64,000 nucleotides of DNA, from assembly GCA_964446115.1 (NCBI GenBank), contig CAYUNE010000027.1, forward strand, positions 62,001-126,000. Reading direction: 5' to 3'. The notes under the pieces were generated by a model, which was not told where the DNA came from, did not search any database, and was given only the letters and a program-made list of their open reading frames with translations. The stretch is from CAYUNE01 sp964446115. Lineage in GTDB: Bacteria > Desulfobacterota > Desulfobulbia > Desulfobulbales > Desulfobulbaceae. Made by a program: the position numbers and the translations under genes. Position 1 is the first letter of the stretch; every line of letters begins with the position of its first letter. This document shows positions 45,814 to 54,053 of this stretch, one piece after another.

Positions 45814-46791
45814 TCAATGCAGATCGACGGTTTCGTCGTAGTTGGCGAGGAGATCCTGGAGCTTCCAGGGAGAGGTGAGGCATTTCCGACTCTGACTGCA
45901 CTCGGTCATGATGGAACAGAAATCCATGAACTTGTTGATCAGCCGGGTCTTGGCCTTATTCTTGCGGTGAATCATCAGCAGTTGCCGATGCATATCGACG
46001 CCATCCACCTGGAAGCGCTTGAGCCAGCCATGTTCCATTTCGCGGCAGATGGTGAGAATCGACAGGCAGCCGACGCCGGCCCCTGACTCCACTGCTTTTT
46101 TGATGGCCTCGGAGTGACCAAGTTTCATCACTACCCGCAGATCCGAGGCATGTTCCCCCAGCTTGGATTTGAAGATCTGCGCGGTTCCCGATCCTTCCTC
46201 CCGCATGATCCAGCGGCATTTTTTCAGATCTTCCGGTATCCTGAAATGGTCACGGGAAGCCGTGTCATGGGTGGGACCGGCAAAGATTACCAGCTCGTCC
46301 TGAAACCAGGGAATGATCTGCAGCCGTTCCGAACTCACCGCTCCTTCCACAAAGCCCAGGTCGTAGTTGCCGTCAACGATGAGTTCTTCGGCAACCTTGG
46401 TGTTGACCACCAGCATGTCGATATTCACGTTGGGGTGGCGGTGAATGAAGAAGCCGATCAGGTAGGGCAGCAGGTAGTTGCCGATGGTGGAACTGGCCAC
46501 GATTCTGAGGGAACCAGCCAGGGAGCCGCTGTGTTCGCTCATCAGCGATTCCACATTGTTGACCTGGCTGATGATATCCTGTCCCAGGGGGAGCAGATAG
46601 CGGCCGCGGTCGTTGAGCAGCAGGCTGCGTCCCTGGCGGTCAAAGAGCAGGCCTCCCAGTTGATTCTCCAGTTCGGCCAGGGCCATGCTGACCGCTGACT
46701 GGGTGAGAAACAGTTTTTTGCTCGCCTTGGTTACCTGCTGGGTTTCGGCAACGGCAATGAATATCTCGAGTTGTCGTAATGTAATCGGCAT
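45814..46791 (-). CDS. LysR-family regulator beside the Se/S operon
   Basis: 325 residues. Winged-helix N terminus MPITLRQLEIFIAVAETQQVTKASKKLFLTQ-type and a substrate-binding effector domain with LRIVASSTIGNYLLP. Nearest likeness is to CysB/Cbl-type and selenium-associated LysR regulators, but I cannot fix the effector. Start at the ATG 46791; an ATG at 46851 has a better ribosome site. Same strand as the operon upstream and probably its regulator. Confidence 0.85.
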   Translation of the reverse strand: MPITLRQLEIFIAVAETQQVTKASKKLFLTQSAVSMALAELENQLGGLLFDRQGRSLLLNDRGRYLLPLGQDIISQVNNVESLMSEHSGSLAGSLRIVASSTIGNYLLPYLIGFFIHRHPNVNIDMLVVNTKVAEELIVDGNYDLGFVEGAVSSERLQIIPWFQDELVIFAGPTHDTASRDHFRIPEDLKKCRWIMREEGSGTAQIFKSKLGEHASDLRVVMKLGHSEAIKKAVESGAGVGCLSILTICREMEHGWLKRFQVDGVDMHRQLLMIHRKNKAKTRLINKFMDFCSIMTECSQSRKCLTSPWKLQDLLANYDETVDLH

Positions 46792-46876
46792 CGCGGACCC
46801 GTGGGCTTGGAACGATCGACCTGCTTGGCCCCTGTCGACCGTACCTTCCATTTGAACTTTCCGGCCCATGACTATA

Positions 46877-46895
46877 CTATCATTTTTTTTGATAG
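46877..46895 (-). promoter_or_regulatory. Inverted repeat upstream of the LysR gene
   Basis: CTATCA (46877-46882), seven T, TGATAG (46890-46895): a short symmetric AT-rich site between the ThiF-like and LysR genes, possibly bound by the regulator itself. A second symmetric hairpin, ATTTCCC / GGGAAAT (46938-46957), lies just after the ThiF-like stop and may end that transcript. Confidence 0.4.
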
Positions 46896-46962
46896 CAAGG
46901 AAATTTGTTGGGGACCGGCTTCTTTTTGGAAATTGTGATTTCCCGAAAATGGGAAATATCAG

Positions 46963-47709
46963 TCACGGCTGGGCGCAGTGGGAGCAGGAGCGGTCCCTGC
47001 CCATGGTCAGCCGCTGGAAATGCATGGTGGCGTAATCGAGGATCAGGAGACTGCCGGCCAGGGATGGGGGCGTGCCGCGCAGATGGAGAACAGCCTCGGT
47101 GGCCTGGATATTGCCGGTGGCCGCGGCCACGCTGCCCAGCACCGGAATCTCGCCGCCGGCAGGCGGCATGGCGGGATAGAGACAGCCAAGGCAGGGGGTG
47201 TGGGGGGGATGGATAAAGGTGACCCGGCCCTCCATTCCCCAGATGGCCCCGTGGACCAGGGGGATCCCTCTGTCAACGCTGTAGCGGTTGAGGGCCAGCC
47301 GGGCGGTGAAGTTATCCAGGCAGTCGAGGATGATATCCACATCTCCGATCAGCCCGGCGACGTTATCGTCGCTGATCTTTTCCGTGAGGGTGATGATCCG
47401 GATGGTGGAATTGCGCCGCGAGAGGGCCTGCCGCGCGGATTCGGCCTTGGGAGTTCCAAGATTTTCTTCGGTGTGGAGAAACTGGCGATTGAGATTGCTC
47501 AGCTCCACCCGGTCCGAATCGCAGATGGTTATGGTGCCCACGCCGGCACAGGCCAGGCCCATGGCCACGGGGCATCCCAGACCTCCGGCACCGGCAATGA
47601 AGGCCCGGCTGTTTGCAAGCCTTTCCTGGCCCTCCTCCCCCCAGCCATCGATGATGAGCTGGCGCCTGTAGCGTTCCCGGTTTTTTTCTTTTTCCTCTAG
47701 CGGCGGCAT
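46963..47709 (-). CDS. E1-like ThiF/MoeB adenylyltransferase
   Basis: 248 residues. ATP-binding GAGGLGCPVAMGLACAGVG, the SNLNRQFLHTEENLG arginine stretch and paired zinc cysteines (CLGC ... CSHC). Such proteins adenylate the C-terminal glycine of a small carrier (ThiS/MoaD) so that it can accept sulfur. The matching carrier ending in GG is encoded four genes upstream in the same operon, and this is the last gene of the run. It overlaps the lyase before it by 13 bases. Confidence 0.93.
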   Translation of the reverse strand: MPPLEEKEKNRERYRRQLIIDGWGEEGQERLANSRAFIAGAGGLGCPVAMGLACAGVGTITICDSDRVELSNLNRQFLHTEENLGTPKAESARQALSRRNSTIRIITLTEKISDDNVAGLIGDVDIILDCLDNFTARLALNRYSVDRGIPLVHGAIWGMEGRVTFIHPPHTPCLGCLYPAMPPAGGEIPVLGSVAAATGNIQATEAVLHLRGTPPSLAGSLLILDYATMHFQRLTMGRDRSCSHCAQP

Positions 47710-49148
47710 TGTATCTCCTTTTCCGACAAAGTGCGCAGCGGACAGCCGGGATCATCGAGTTTTTCCGGATCATGATCGGCGAGGGCTGCCCGGATGCGGG
47801 CAACAGTGTTGCGGGTCAGCTGAAGCGCCATGCCGATATGGTTTTCCGGGCGGATGACCCGGAGGATTTCTTCCCTGCCGTACTTTTCGGCGATTTCAGG
47901 GCGGGCAAGCAGCATGTCGAGCAGGGAGCCGGAGCTGTCGACGGCGGCCATGGAAGCCTCGTAGATGAGGCTATGGGCGGCCTGTTTGCCCATGGCCGGT
48001 GCCAGGAAGAACATCAGGGCCTCGGTGGAAATCTCCGCCGCGGCCCGGCGAACATTTTTCCGCACCGTTTCCTCGTGGATCACCAGCCCGTCGAGAATTT
48101 TTCTCATCAAATCAAGCAGCCCGCAGGTGTAGAGGGAAGCATCGGTGACGCTCACCCATTCCAGCCGCACCGCCCGGTAGTCCCGTTCATGTTCGTTGAT
48201 CTGGCCCTCGAAGGCCGGAGACAGGCGGGAACTGATCAGCCGGGCCAGAACCAGCACCTGCTCGCACATTTCCGGATTTCGCTTGTGGGGCATGGTACTG
48301 CTGCCGATCCTGCCGAAGCTGAAGGGTTCCGCCATCTCGCCCACCTCGTTGCGGGCCAGGCAGCGGATTTCTTCGGCGATTCTGGCGCAGGTTGATCCAA
48401 GCAGGGCCAGGAAGGTGAGGAATTCGGCGATGCGGTCCCGGGAGGCATGCCAGGAAAGCATTGGCGGCCGCAGCCCCAGGCGGGCGGAAAAGTTTTTCAG
48501 CACCCCAAAGGCCTGTTCCCCGAATCCATCCATGGTGCCCACTCCGCCGAAGAGTTGGCTGACCAGCAGCCGCTCTTCCGCGTCTTCGAGCCTTTGGTGC
48601 TGCCGCCAGAGCTCGTCGAGCCAGCCTGCCATCTTCAGCCCCATGGTGGTCGGCAGGGCATGCTGGTTGTGGGTGCGACCGATGGTAACCAGATCTTCGT
48701 AGCGTTCACACAGTTCCATCACCCGGATGATGAGGGCGGTGAGATCCCGGCGCACCACGGTGAGGACATCCCTGATTTCGAGAACCTGGGCTGTATCCTG
48801 AATATCCTGGGTGGTGGCGCCGTAGTGGATGAAGCGCCCCGCCTCCTGGCCGCAGGCCTGTTCCAGGGCTTTGAGCAGGGGCATGAGAGAGTGTCCGGTG
48901 ATGCGCAGCTCATTCCGGATCAGTTCCAGATCAAGCCGTTCGATTCCGGCGTTTTCCCTGATCCGGGCCGCAGCCCGGGAGGGGATGATGCCCAGGTCGG
49001 CCTGGGCCAGGGCCAGGGCCGCCTCCACGTCGAGCCAACGCTGGTAGCGGCGGAGATCGCAGAAGATCTCCCGGGCCTCGCGGGTGGTGTAGGAGCCGCT
49101 GTAAAAACGGGAGTCGACAATATGACCGTTGGGATTACAACTCTTCAT
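47697..49148 (-). CDS. Fumarase/aspartase-superfamily lyase 1 (adenylosuccinate-lyase-like)
   Basis: 483 residues with the superfamily's three active-site segments: GATTQDIQDTA, IGRTHNQHALPTTMG and GSSTMPHKRNP. Members add or remove ammonia, AMP or similar groups at a fumarate-like carbon. Adenylosuccinate lyase is the closest theme, but the operon context argues against plain purine synthesis. The ATG at 49148 gives a 14-base overlap with lyase 2; 49163 is an alternative start. It is one of two tandem copies. Confidence 0.88.
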   Translation of the reverse strand: MKSCNPNGHIVDSRFYSGSYTTREAREIFCDLRRYQRWLDVEAALALAQADLGIIPSRAAARIRENAGIERLDLELIRNELRITGHSLMPLLKALEQACGQEAGRFIHYGATTQDIQDTAQVLEIRDVLTVVRRDLTALIIRVMELCERYEDLVTIGRTHNQHALPTTMGLKMAGWLDELWRQHQRLEDAEERLLVSQLFGGVGTMDGFGEQAFGVLKNFSARLGLRPPMLSWHASRDRIAEFLTFLALLGSTCARIAEEIRCLARNEVGEMAEPFSFGRIGSSTMPHKRNPEMCEQVLVLARLISSRLSPAFEGQINEHERDYRAVRLEWVSVTDASLYTCGLLDLMRKILDGLVIHEETVRKNVRRAAAEISTEALMFFLAPAMGKQAAHSLIYEASMAAVDSSGSLLDMLLARPEIAEKYGREEILRVIRPENHIGMALQLTRNTVARIRAALADHDPEKLDDPGCPLRTLSEKEIQCRR

Positions 49149-50550
49149 GGCGGTCGTATCCATGGGATTTCAGCTGCAGGCTGCGGGGCTCCTCCCGGCG
49201 TTGCTCGGTTATCTCCGCAAGGGTCAGATCAACGATGCGTTGAGCCTCGCCACCGTACCATTCGGGATGATCCAGGCAAGCCAGGTCCCGGCGGCTGAAC
49301 AGTCCGCCGATCTCGGGGTCGGCCAGCACCGCATCCTTCAGGGTGATCCCCTGCTTTTCTCCGGTTGCGGTCAGGGTGTGGAGTTTTTCCAGGGCCCCGG
49401 CCTTTCCCAGTGAAGCGCTCAGCTGGAAGAGCAGCCATTCGGTGGTGATGAGGTGCGAGCGGCCATGGAGGTTGGCACGCATCTTTTCGGTATCGACCTG
49501 GAGACCGTCCAGGACGGAGCGCATGGCACAGGCGGCATAACCGGTGTGGATACAGAGCTGCGGGATGAGCAGCCATTCGGCCCAGAGGTTACGGGGATCG
49601 CGTTCATGTTCATGGGCAAGGGAATCGAGCATGGTGCCGGTCAGGCCCTTCACCAGCCTGGCCGTGGCCACGATCCGCTGGCAGATGACCGGATTGCGCT
49701 TGTGGGGCATGGTGCTCGAGGAGAGGGCACCGGGGGGAGCGGGTTCCGACAGCTCGCCTATTTCCGTTTTTTGCAACTGGACGATTTCACCGGCGATTTT
49801 TGCCAGGGTCGCCACCAGCAGCGAGAAGGCGGCGCTCAGTTCGCCGATATCGTCCCGGCTGGTGTGCCAGGAAAGGGGGCGGTGTTTGAGGCCCAGCAGG
49901 GCCATGGCGGTAGCGGCAATTTCGAGGCCCTGGTCACCCAAAGCGGCATAGGTGCCCACCGCACCGCTTAGCTGACCGTAGTCGAGGAGATCCCATAACC
50001 GTTTGATCCGCGTGATGTGGCGTCGGATTTCCGCAGCCCAGATAACGGCCTTGAGGCCGAAAGTGGTGGGCAGGGCCTGTTGCCCGTGGGTACGGGCGAC
50101 CATGGGAGTGGCGCGGTGGGTGTCGGCCAGTTGCAGGCAGATTTTCTCCAGATGCCGAACCTCCGGATAGAGCAGGGACAGGACCCGGCGCAGGGCGAGG
50201 ATTTCACCGGTGTCGAGTACATCCTGGGTGGTGGCGCCGAAGTGAACGAAATCCGCGGCCTCGCCCCTGCAGGCCTGGCGCAGACCGGCCAGCAGGGGAA
50301 CCACGGAGTTGCGGCTGCGGGCGTATTTTCTGCGAACCAGGTCTAGATCGATGGCGCCGAGTTGCGCCCGGGCAGCGATTTCCCGGGCTGCGGCGGCCGG
50401 AATAACCCCATGCCGCGCCTGGGCCGCGGCCAGGGCTGCTTCAAAGTCGAGCCAGCGCTGGTACACGGCCTTTTCGGCAAAAACAGCCTCAAACTCCGGG
50501 GTGGAGTAGACATGGGCGTTGATCCGGTAGTCGAAAGGATGGCTGGTCAT
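49135..50550 (-). CDS. Fumarase/aspartase-superfamily lyase 2
   Basis: 471 residues, a relative of the lyase just downstream with the same three segments: GATTQDVLDTG, ARTHGQQALPTTFG and SSTMPHKRNP. It looks closer to 3-carboxymuconate-type or adenylosuccinate-type lyases; the substrate is unknown. The start overlaps the preceding dehydrogenase-like gene (ATGA). Two adjacent homologues could form a mixed oligomer or act on successive steps. Confidence 0.88.
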   Translation of the reverse strand: MTSHPFDYRINAHVYSTPEFEAVFAEKAVYQRWLDFEAALAAAQARHGVIPAAAAREIAARAQLGAIDLDLVRRKYARSRNSVVPLLAGLRQACRGEAADFVHFGATTQDVLDTGEILALRRVLSLLYPEVRHLEKICLQLADTHRATPMVARTHGQQALPTTFGLKAVIWAAEIRRHITRIKRLWDLLDYGQLSGAVGTYAALGDQGLEIAATAMALLGLKHRPLSWHTSRDDIGELSAAFSLLVATLAKIAGEIVQLQKTEIGELSEPAPPGALSSSTMPHKRNPVICQRIVATARLVKGLTGTMLDSLAHEHERDPRNLWAEWLLIPQLCIHTGYAACAMRSVLDGLQVDTEKMRANLHGRSHLITTEWLLFQLSASLGKAGALEKLHTLTATGEKQGITLKDAVLADPEIGGLFSRRDLACLDHPEWYGGEAQRIVDLTLAEITEQRREEPRSLQLKSHGYDRHEEL

Positions 50551-51743
50551 AAGCTGGGAAGCGGTTCCATGGGTGAAAGGGTATATGGACGACTGTCCGG
50601 CATAATCGGAGTTGCCGCACAGATCCGTAAGGCCGCCTGCCGCGGCGGAATTTTTTCCGCTTGGCCGTAGCGCAGCAGCCGGCCGACAATGGCGGTCATG
50701 CGTTTTTCCACATGTTCCAGGACCTCCTGGACGGTGGGGGGATGCCGCGGCCCAAAGAGCCCCTGCATGGAAAGCGATCCGCCGCAGCCGGCAACCATGT
50801 CGGGAACCAGCAGGATTCCCCGTTGATCAAGAATTTTTTCCGCTTCCGGGGTGACTGCCAGGTTGGCGCCGCATACCACGGCACGGACACGGAGCTTTGC
50901 AGCGATACGGGAATCCACGCTTTTTTCCACCGCAGCGGGAATGAGGATATCGCAGGGCAGGGTGAGGATATCGTCCCGCTTGCCGTAGACGGCGGATGGA
51001 GCGTTGTCCGGAATGAGTCCGTCGTGGCTTTGGGCAAGCAGGGGTTCCAGGTCAAGTCCTCCGATGGCCGCCAGGCTCTTTTCACGGTCCGCCAGCGCCG
51101 TGACCATCACCCTTGCCCCGGCAAGGAAAAAGGCGGCGCCGGAGGCCAGGCCGCCGAAACCCTGGATGGCGACCCGGGCCCGGTGGCGGGGAATGCGTAA
51201 ATGGTCAAGGGTGGCCAGGCAGGCCGCGGCCAGACCGGCACCGGATCGCAACCGCCCCGCTGTGGCGTGGGCAAGAGGCTGATCGAGCAGGGCGAGCCGC
51301 TTCCTGAAGTCGGCCTCGTCGAGCTCCTGGGCCCGGGCAACGGCGATTTTCCCGGAAGGGATCCCCAGCTCACCGCAGATCGACTCCAGTTCCGGCATGG
51401 TGGTGTTCATGTCCGGTCCCATGGAATAGCGGTCAAGGACATGGGGACGAATGGCCCTGAGAAAGCGGCTCAGGGCCGCCCTTTTACCGGCGGAGGTGGG
51501 ATCGTAGTCAATACCGCTTTTGGCGCCGTCGGCCCGGATGCCGGTGATTCGCATCTTCAGGGTCATGGTGGCGGCCAGTTGCTCCACAACCCCGCGGCTA
51601 AGACCCGGTTGCACCCGTAAGCCGCCGGCGCAGAGCCGGTGGGAGAGCCGGTGGATCACCAGCCAGCCCTTGAATCCCTCCAGGGGATCGGTGTATTCGA
51701 GTACCAGATCCGGTTGTGCTGCTATGCTTTCTTTCACGCTCAT
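50547..51743 (-). CDS. Glu/Leu/Phe/Val dehydrogenase-like protein
   Basis: 398 residues. Catalytic region TLKMRITGIRADGAKSGIDYDP keeps the lysines, the Asp occurs in MGPDMNTTMPE, and a Rossmann part reads VAIQGFGGLASGAAFFLAGA. The usual GGGKGG motif reads DGAKSG, so substrate preference probably differs from glutamate. NAD(P)-dependent oxidative deamination or reductive amination is the family reaction. ATGA overlap with the JAMM gene before it and lyase 2 after it. Confidence 0.87.
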   Translation of the reverse strand: MSVKESIAAQPDLVLEYTDPLEGFKGWLVIHRLSHRLCAGGLRVQPGLSRGVVEQLAATMTLKMRITGIRADGAKSGIDYDPTSAGKRAALSRFLRAIRPHVLDRYSMGPDMNTTMPELESICGELGIPSGKIAVARAQELDEADFRKRLALLDQPLAHATAGRLRSGAGLAAACLATLDHLRIPRHRARVAIQGFGGLASGAAFFLAGARVMVTALADREKSLAAIGGLDLEPLLAQSHDGLIPDNAPSAVYGKRDDILTLPCDILIPAAVEKSVDSRIAAKLRVRAVVCGANLAVTPEAEKILDQRGILLVPDMVAGCGGSLSMQGLFGPRHPPTVQEVLEHVEKRMTAIVGRLLRYGQAEKIPPRQAALRICAATPIMPDSRPYTLSPMEPLPSL

Positions 51744-52327
51744 GGGTGATGATGCGGTGCCGGATAACGGGGTCGGTCCGTGATGACCAGGGGTGTTTCC
51801 CGGGCGGGATCGCCCTCGAAAAAGGCGCGGATGGAGGGAGAACTGATATCGACCATGGAGATGATAAAGGTGAAGAGGTTGCTCTTTTCCGCCAGCAGCG
51901 TATCCAGCCGGGTGGGCGTGTCGCGCCGGGGATCTCCCTTCCAGGCGACCACGTGCATGTGATAGGTGCCGAAGATGAGGAGGTCTTCCCGGTCGCAGCG
52001 GTTATAGCACTCCATGAGTTCGGCGGGGTCGGTGATCCAGCCTCTGTTTGCCGTCGGCGTGGTCGAGGGAACGGCGTGTCGAGTCAGCATCTGATCCATG
52101 TAGCTCTTGAGCGGTTCCCTGTTTCTGGCGTTTTTTTTCACCGGCAGAACCCTGTCGATAACCAGCTCGTCACCGTGGCGGCTGCCGGCGAGGATTCCAT
52201 AGGCCCGTGGTACCGGACTTTCATCCGGGAGAAAATCACCGGCAAGTTTTCTGCGGCAGTGCTCCTTGATCTCCTTCCAGAGCGGTTCCGGCAGGATGAT
52301 GCGGGCGCATCCGTGGATATGTGCCAT
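51740..52327 (-). CDS. JAMM/Mov34-type metalloprotease-like protein
   Basis: 195 residues. The zinc part is GTYHMHVV (H123 and H125) with TPTRLD further on (T139, D142), an HxH...[ST]xxD arrangement with longer spacing than usual. The catalytic Glu expected in a P-E-x-C-G-like segment is not seen; this segment reads PRAYGILAG. In similar operons (HcyD/QbsD type) the protein trims the carrier to expose GG; here the carrier already ends in GG, so the role is open. ATG at 52327 has AGGAAAGG upstream. Confidence 0.78.
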   Translation of the reverse strand: MAHIHGCARIILPEPLWKEIKEHCRRKLAGDFLPDESPVPRAYGILAGSRHGDELVIDRVLPVKKNARNREPLKSYMDQMLTRHAVPSTTPTANRGWITDPAELMECYNRCDREDLLIFGTYHMHVVAWKGDPRRDTPTRLDTLLAEKSNLFTFIISMVDISSPSIRAFFEGDPARETPLVITDRPRYPAPHHHP

Positions 52328-52336
52328 ATGCCTTTC

Positions 52337-52600
52337 CTAGCCTCCGGCAATGGGGATGATGAGGGTGATTTCGTCATCGGCGGTAACGGCGATTTTTTGC
52401 CACTGCTCCGGGTGCCGTTCCACGGCCCGGCCGTTGATGAAAATCGACAGCAGACCGGGTTGCCGGTTGATACTCTGCAACCCGGGATGCCGGTTGAAAA
52501 GGGAGTCCATCGCCGCGGCCAGAGTATCGCCGTCCACCGTGACTGCGCGTTGGTTGTCCGTATGGGATCGCAGGGGAAAGGGAATAATGATCTTTGCCAT
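52337..52600 (-). CDS. MoaD/ThiS-type sulfur carrier ending in GG
   Basis: 87 residues of beta-grasp fold: AVTVDGDTLAAAMDSLF, LLSIFINGRAVE, and the end ITLIIPIAGG. The terminal Gly-Gly is the activated group after adenylation by the ThiF-like protein and would then hold a thiocarboxylate. GAGG nine bases before the ATG supports the start. Only 6 bases separate it from the preceding kinase gene. Confidence 0.93.
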   Translation of the reverse strand: MAKIIIPFPLRSHTDNQRAVTVDGDTLAAAMDSLFNRHPGLQSINRQPGLLSIFINGRAVERHPEQWQKIAVTADDEITLIIPIAGG

Positions 52601-52606
52601 GGGATT

Positions 52607-53458
52607 TTACCTCGTCTGCTGCAGGGCCTGGGGGAGAAACGGCAGGATTTCGTCCACCTGGGTGGCTGGAGTGGGGCGGCAGAGTTTTCCGGCCAGCCGG
52701 TTGACCCGGCCGGCAAGGCGGCAGGCATCAAGGGGGGGAAGACCGGCGGCCACAAGACCACTGATCATACCGGTGATCAGGTCACCGGTGCCGCCGATGG
52801 GTTCCATGGTTTCAATGGATGGGCTGTCCAGGGTGTCGATAATCTCGCCCTGCTGACAGATATAGTCGGTGGCACCCTTGACGAACATGGTCCGGGCTGC
52901 ATTGCCGCCCCGGTAGGCGCGGCGGATGAGTTCGGGCACGTCATCCTCCAGGTGAAAGATAAAGCCCCGGGTAAAGGAGGGGTGGTCCGCCTTGTCATCG
53001 GCCAGGAAGGCGGTTTCTCCCAGGTCCGGGGTGAAAATTTCATAATAGCGGGCATCCCCTCCGGCCTTGGCCACGTACATGGAGCCGGCATCGGCGATCA
53101 TCACCGGTTTTTCCGCCATGGTGTCCACCGTGGCCAGGATCTCCTTGTTGAGCTTGAGATCGGGCATCACATAGTGCAGCGTCAGGGTCGTCGCTCCCAG
53201 GTCCGGCAGGTGACGGGCCAGATAACGGTAGATGGCCTCGCTGCCCCGGCGTTTGCCGATATCGCCGGCCACCAGACCCATGGGCGGGCTGATACCGTAT
53301 TCCCGGCAGATGAGGCAGGCGGCACTCATCATGGCCTCGTTGCCGCGGTTGATGGGTAACCTGTGGCCGTTAATGATGATTGCCCCGTCGGTGACCTCGA
53401 TGGGACCGAGCAGCAGCGGCAGGTTGTCGATGGGAACGGATCCGGCGAGCAGCAGCAT
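52607..53458 (-). CDS. Ribokinase-like protein (NnrD/PF01256 type)
   Basis: 283 residues. The phosphate-binding GGTGDLITGMISGL near residue 230 and FTPDLGETAFLADD resemble the NAD(P)HX-dehydratase/carbohydrate kinase fold. The usual NnrE partner is absent, and the operon suggests a different small substrate. It starts at 53458 with GGGAG upstream, 3 bases after the DUF3343 stop. Confidence 0.78.
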   Translation of the reverse strand: MLLLAGSVPIDNLPLLLGPIEVTDGAIIINGHRLPINRGNEAMMSAACLICREYGISPPMGLVAGDIGKRRGSEAIYRYLARHLPDLGATTLTLHYVMPDLKLNKEILATVDTMAEKPVMIADAGSMYVAKAGGDARYYEIFTPDLGETAFLADDKADHPSFTRGFIFHLEDDVPELIRRAYRGGNAARTMFVKGATDYICQQGEIIDTLDSPSIETMEPIGGTGDLITGMISGLVAAGLPPLDACRLAGRVNRLAGKLCRPTPATQVDEILPFLPQALQQTR

Positions 53459-53461
53459 GGT

Positions 53462-54013
53462 TCAGACTCCCAGCTCCCGGATCAGTTCTTCCCGGGCGGT
53501 GTTGAGGGAATAGGCGCAGAGGGAAAAACCCACCTCGCCGGGATTGGGCGCCTCGTCCAGCCGTTTGCCGATGAGTTCGCCTGCCAGGTAGGGGACATCG
53601 GGACAGCCGCCGCCGGAGATGTTGACGATGACCATGGTTTCGGTGTCAACGGTCATCTTCATGTTGGCGGCGCGGATCATCAGGTATTTTCCGAAATACT
53701 TGGTACGGACGAACTGCAGCGGTTCCATACCCTTGCCGTCGATGGGCACCACATCCAGGGGGGCCAGGTTGACGTCGTTGAGCAGCGCGGTAATGGCCGC
53801 TTCCCGCTCCAGGGGGAATTCGACACTGAGATCGCAGCCGGTGCGGTAGGCGGGCGGCGGGCTCACCACCCGTATTGCATACCCCTCGTCGCGGAGCAGC
53901 TCCTCGACGGCGATCACCGTGGTGGGATGGGCAAAGACAAGCAGACCGCGCTCCACCCGGTTCGGCGGATTTTTCTCCTTCCCCTTCTTTTTGTTTTTTG
54001 TGAACCACTTCAT
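53462..54013 (-). CDS. DUF3343 (putative Se/S carrier) protein with extra domain
   Basis: 183 residues. After a basic tail (KNKKKGKEKN) comes the DUF3343 part GLLVFAHPTTVIAVEELL...AYRTGCDLSVEF; the conserved Cys sits in RTGCDL. This family (Pfam Se_S_carrier) is linked to selenium metabolism. The C-terminal 90 residues add a second part with GGGCPDVPYLAG and GFSLCAYS, uncommon among short DUF3343 proteins. Start at the ATG 54011-54013, 40 bases after the YedE stop. Confidence 0.8.
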   Translation of the reverse strand: MKWFTKNKKKGKEKNPPNRVERGLLVFAHPTTVIAVEELLRDEGYAIRVVSPPPAYRTGCDLSVEFPLEREAAITALLNDVNLAPLDVVPIDGKGMEPLQFVRTKYFGKYLMIRAANMKMTVDTETMVIVNISGGGCPDVPYLAGELIGKRLDEAPNPGEVGFSLCAYSLNTAREELIRELGV

Positions 54014-54053
54014 CTTGTTGCGCTCATTGGGTTGTGATCTTTCCGGTTTTCTT

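Noticed and set aside
51716..53359. Long open frame (547 codons) on the plus strand opposite the JAMM, carrier and kinase genes
   Set aside because: It is the GC-rich antisense shadow of three well-supported genes and has a composition unlike real proteins (rich in G, H, D, Q, R).
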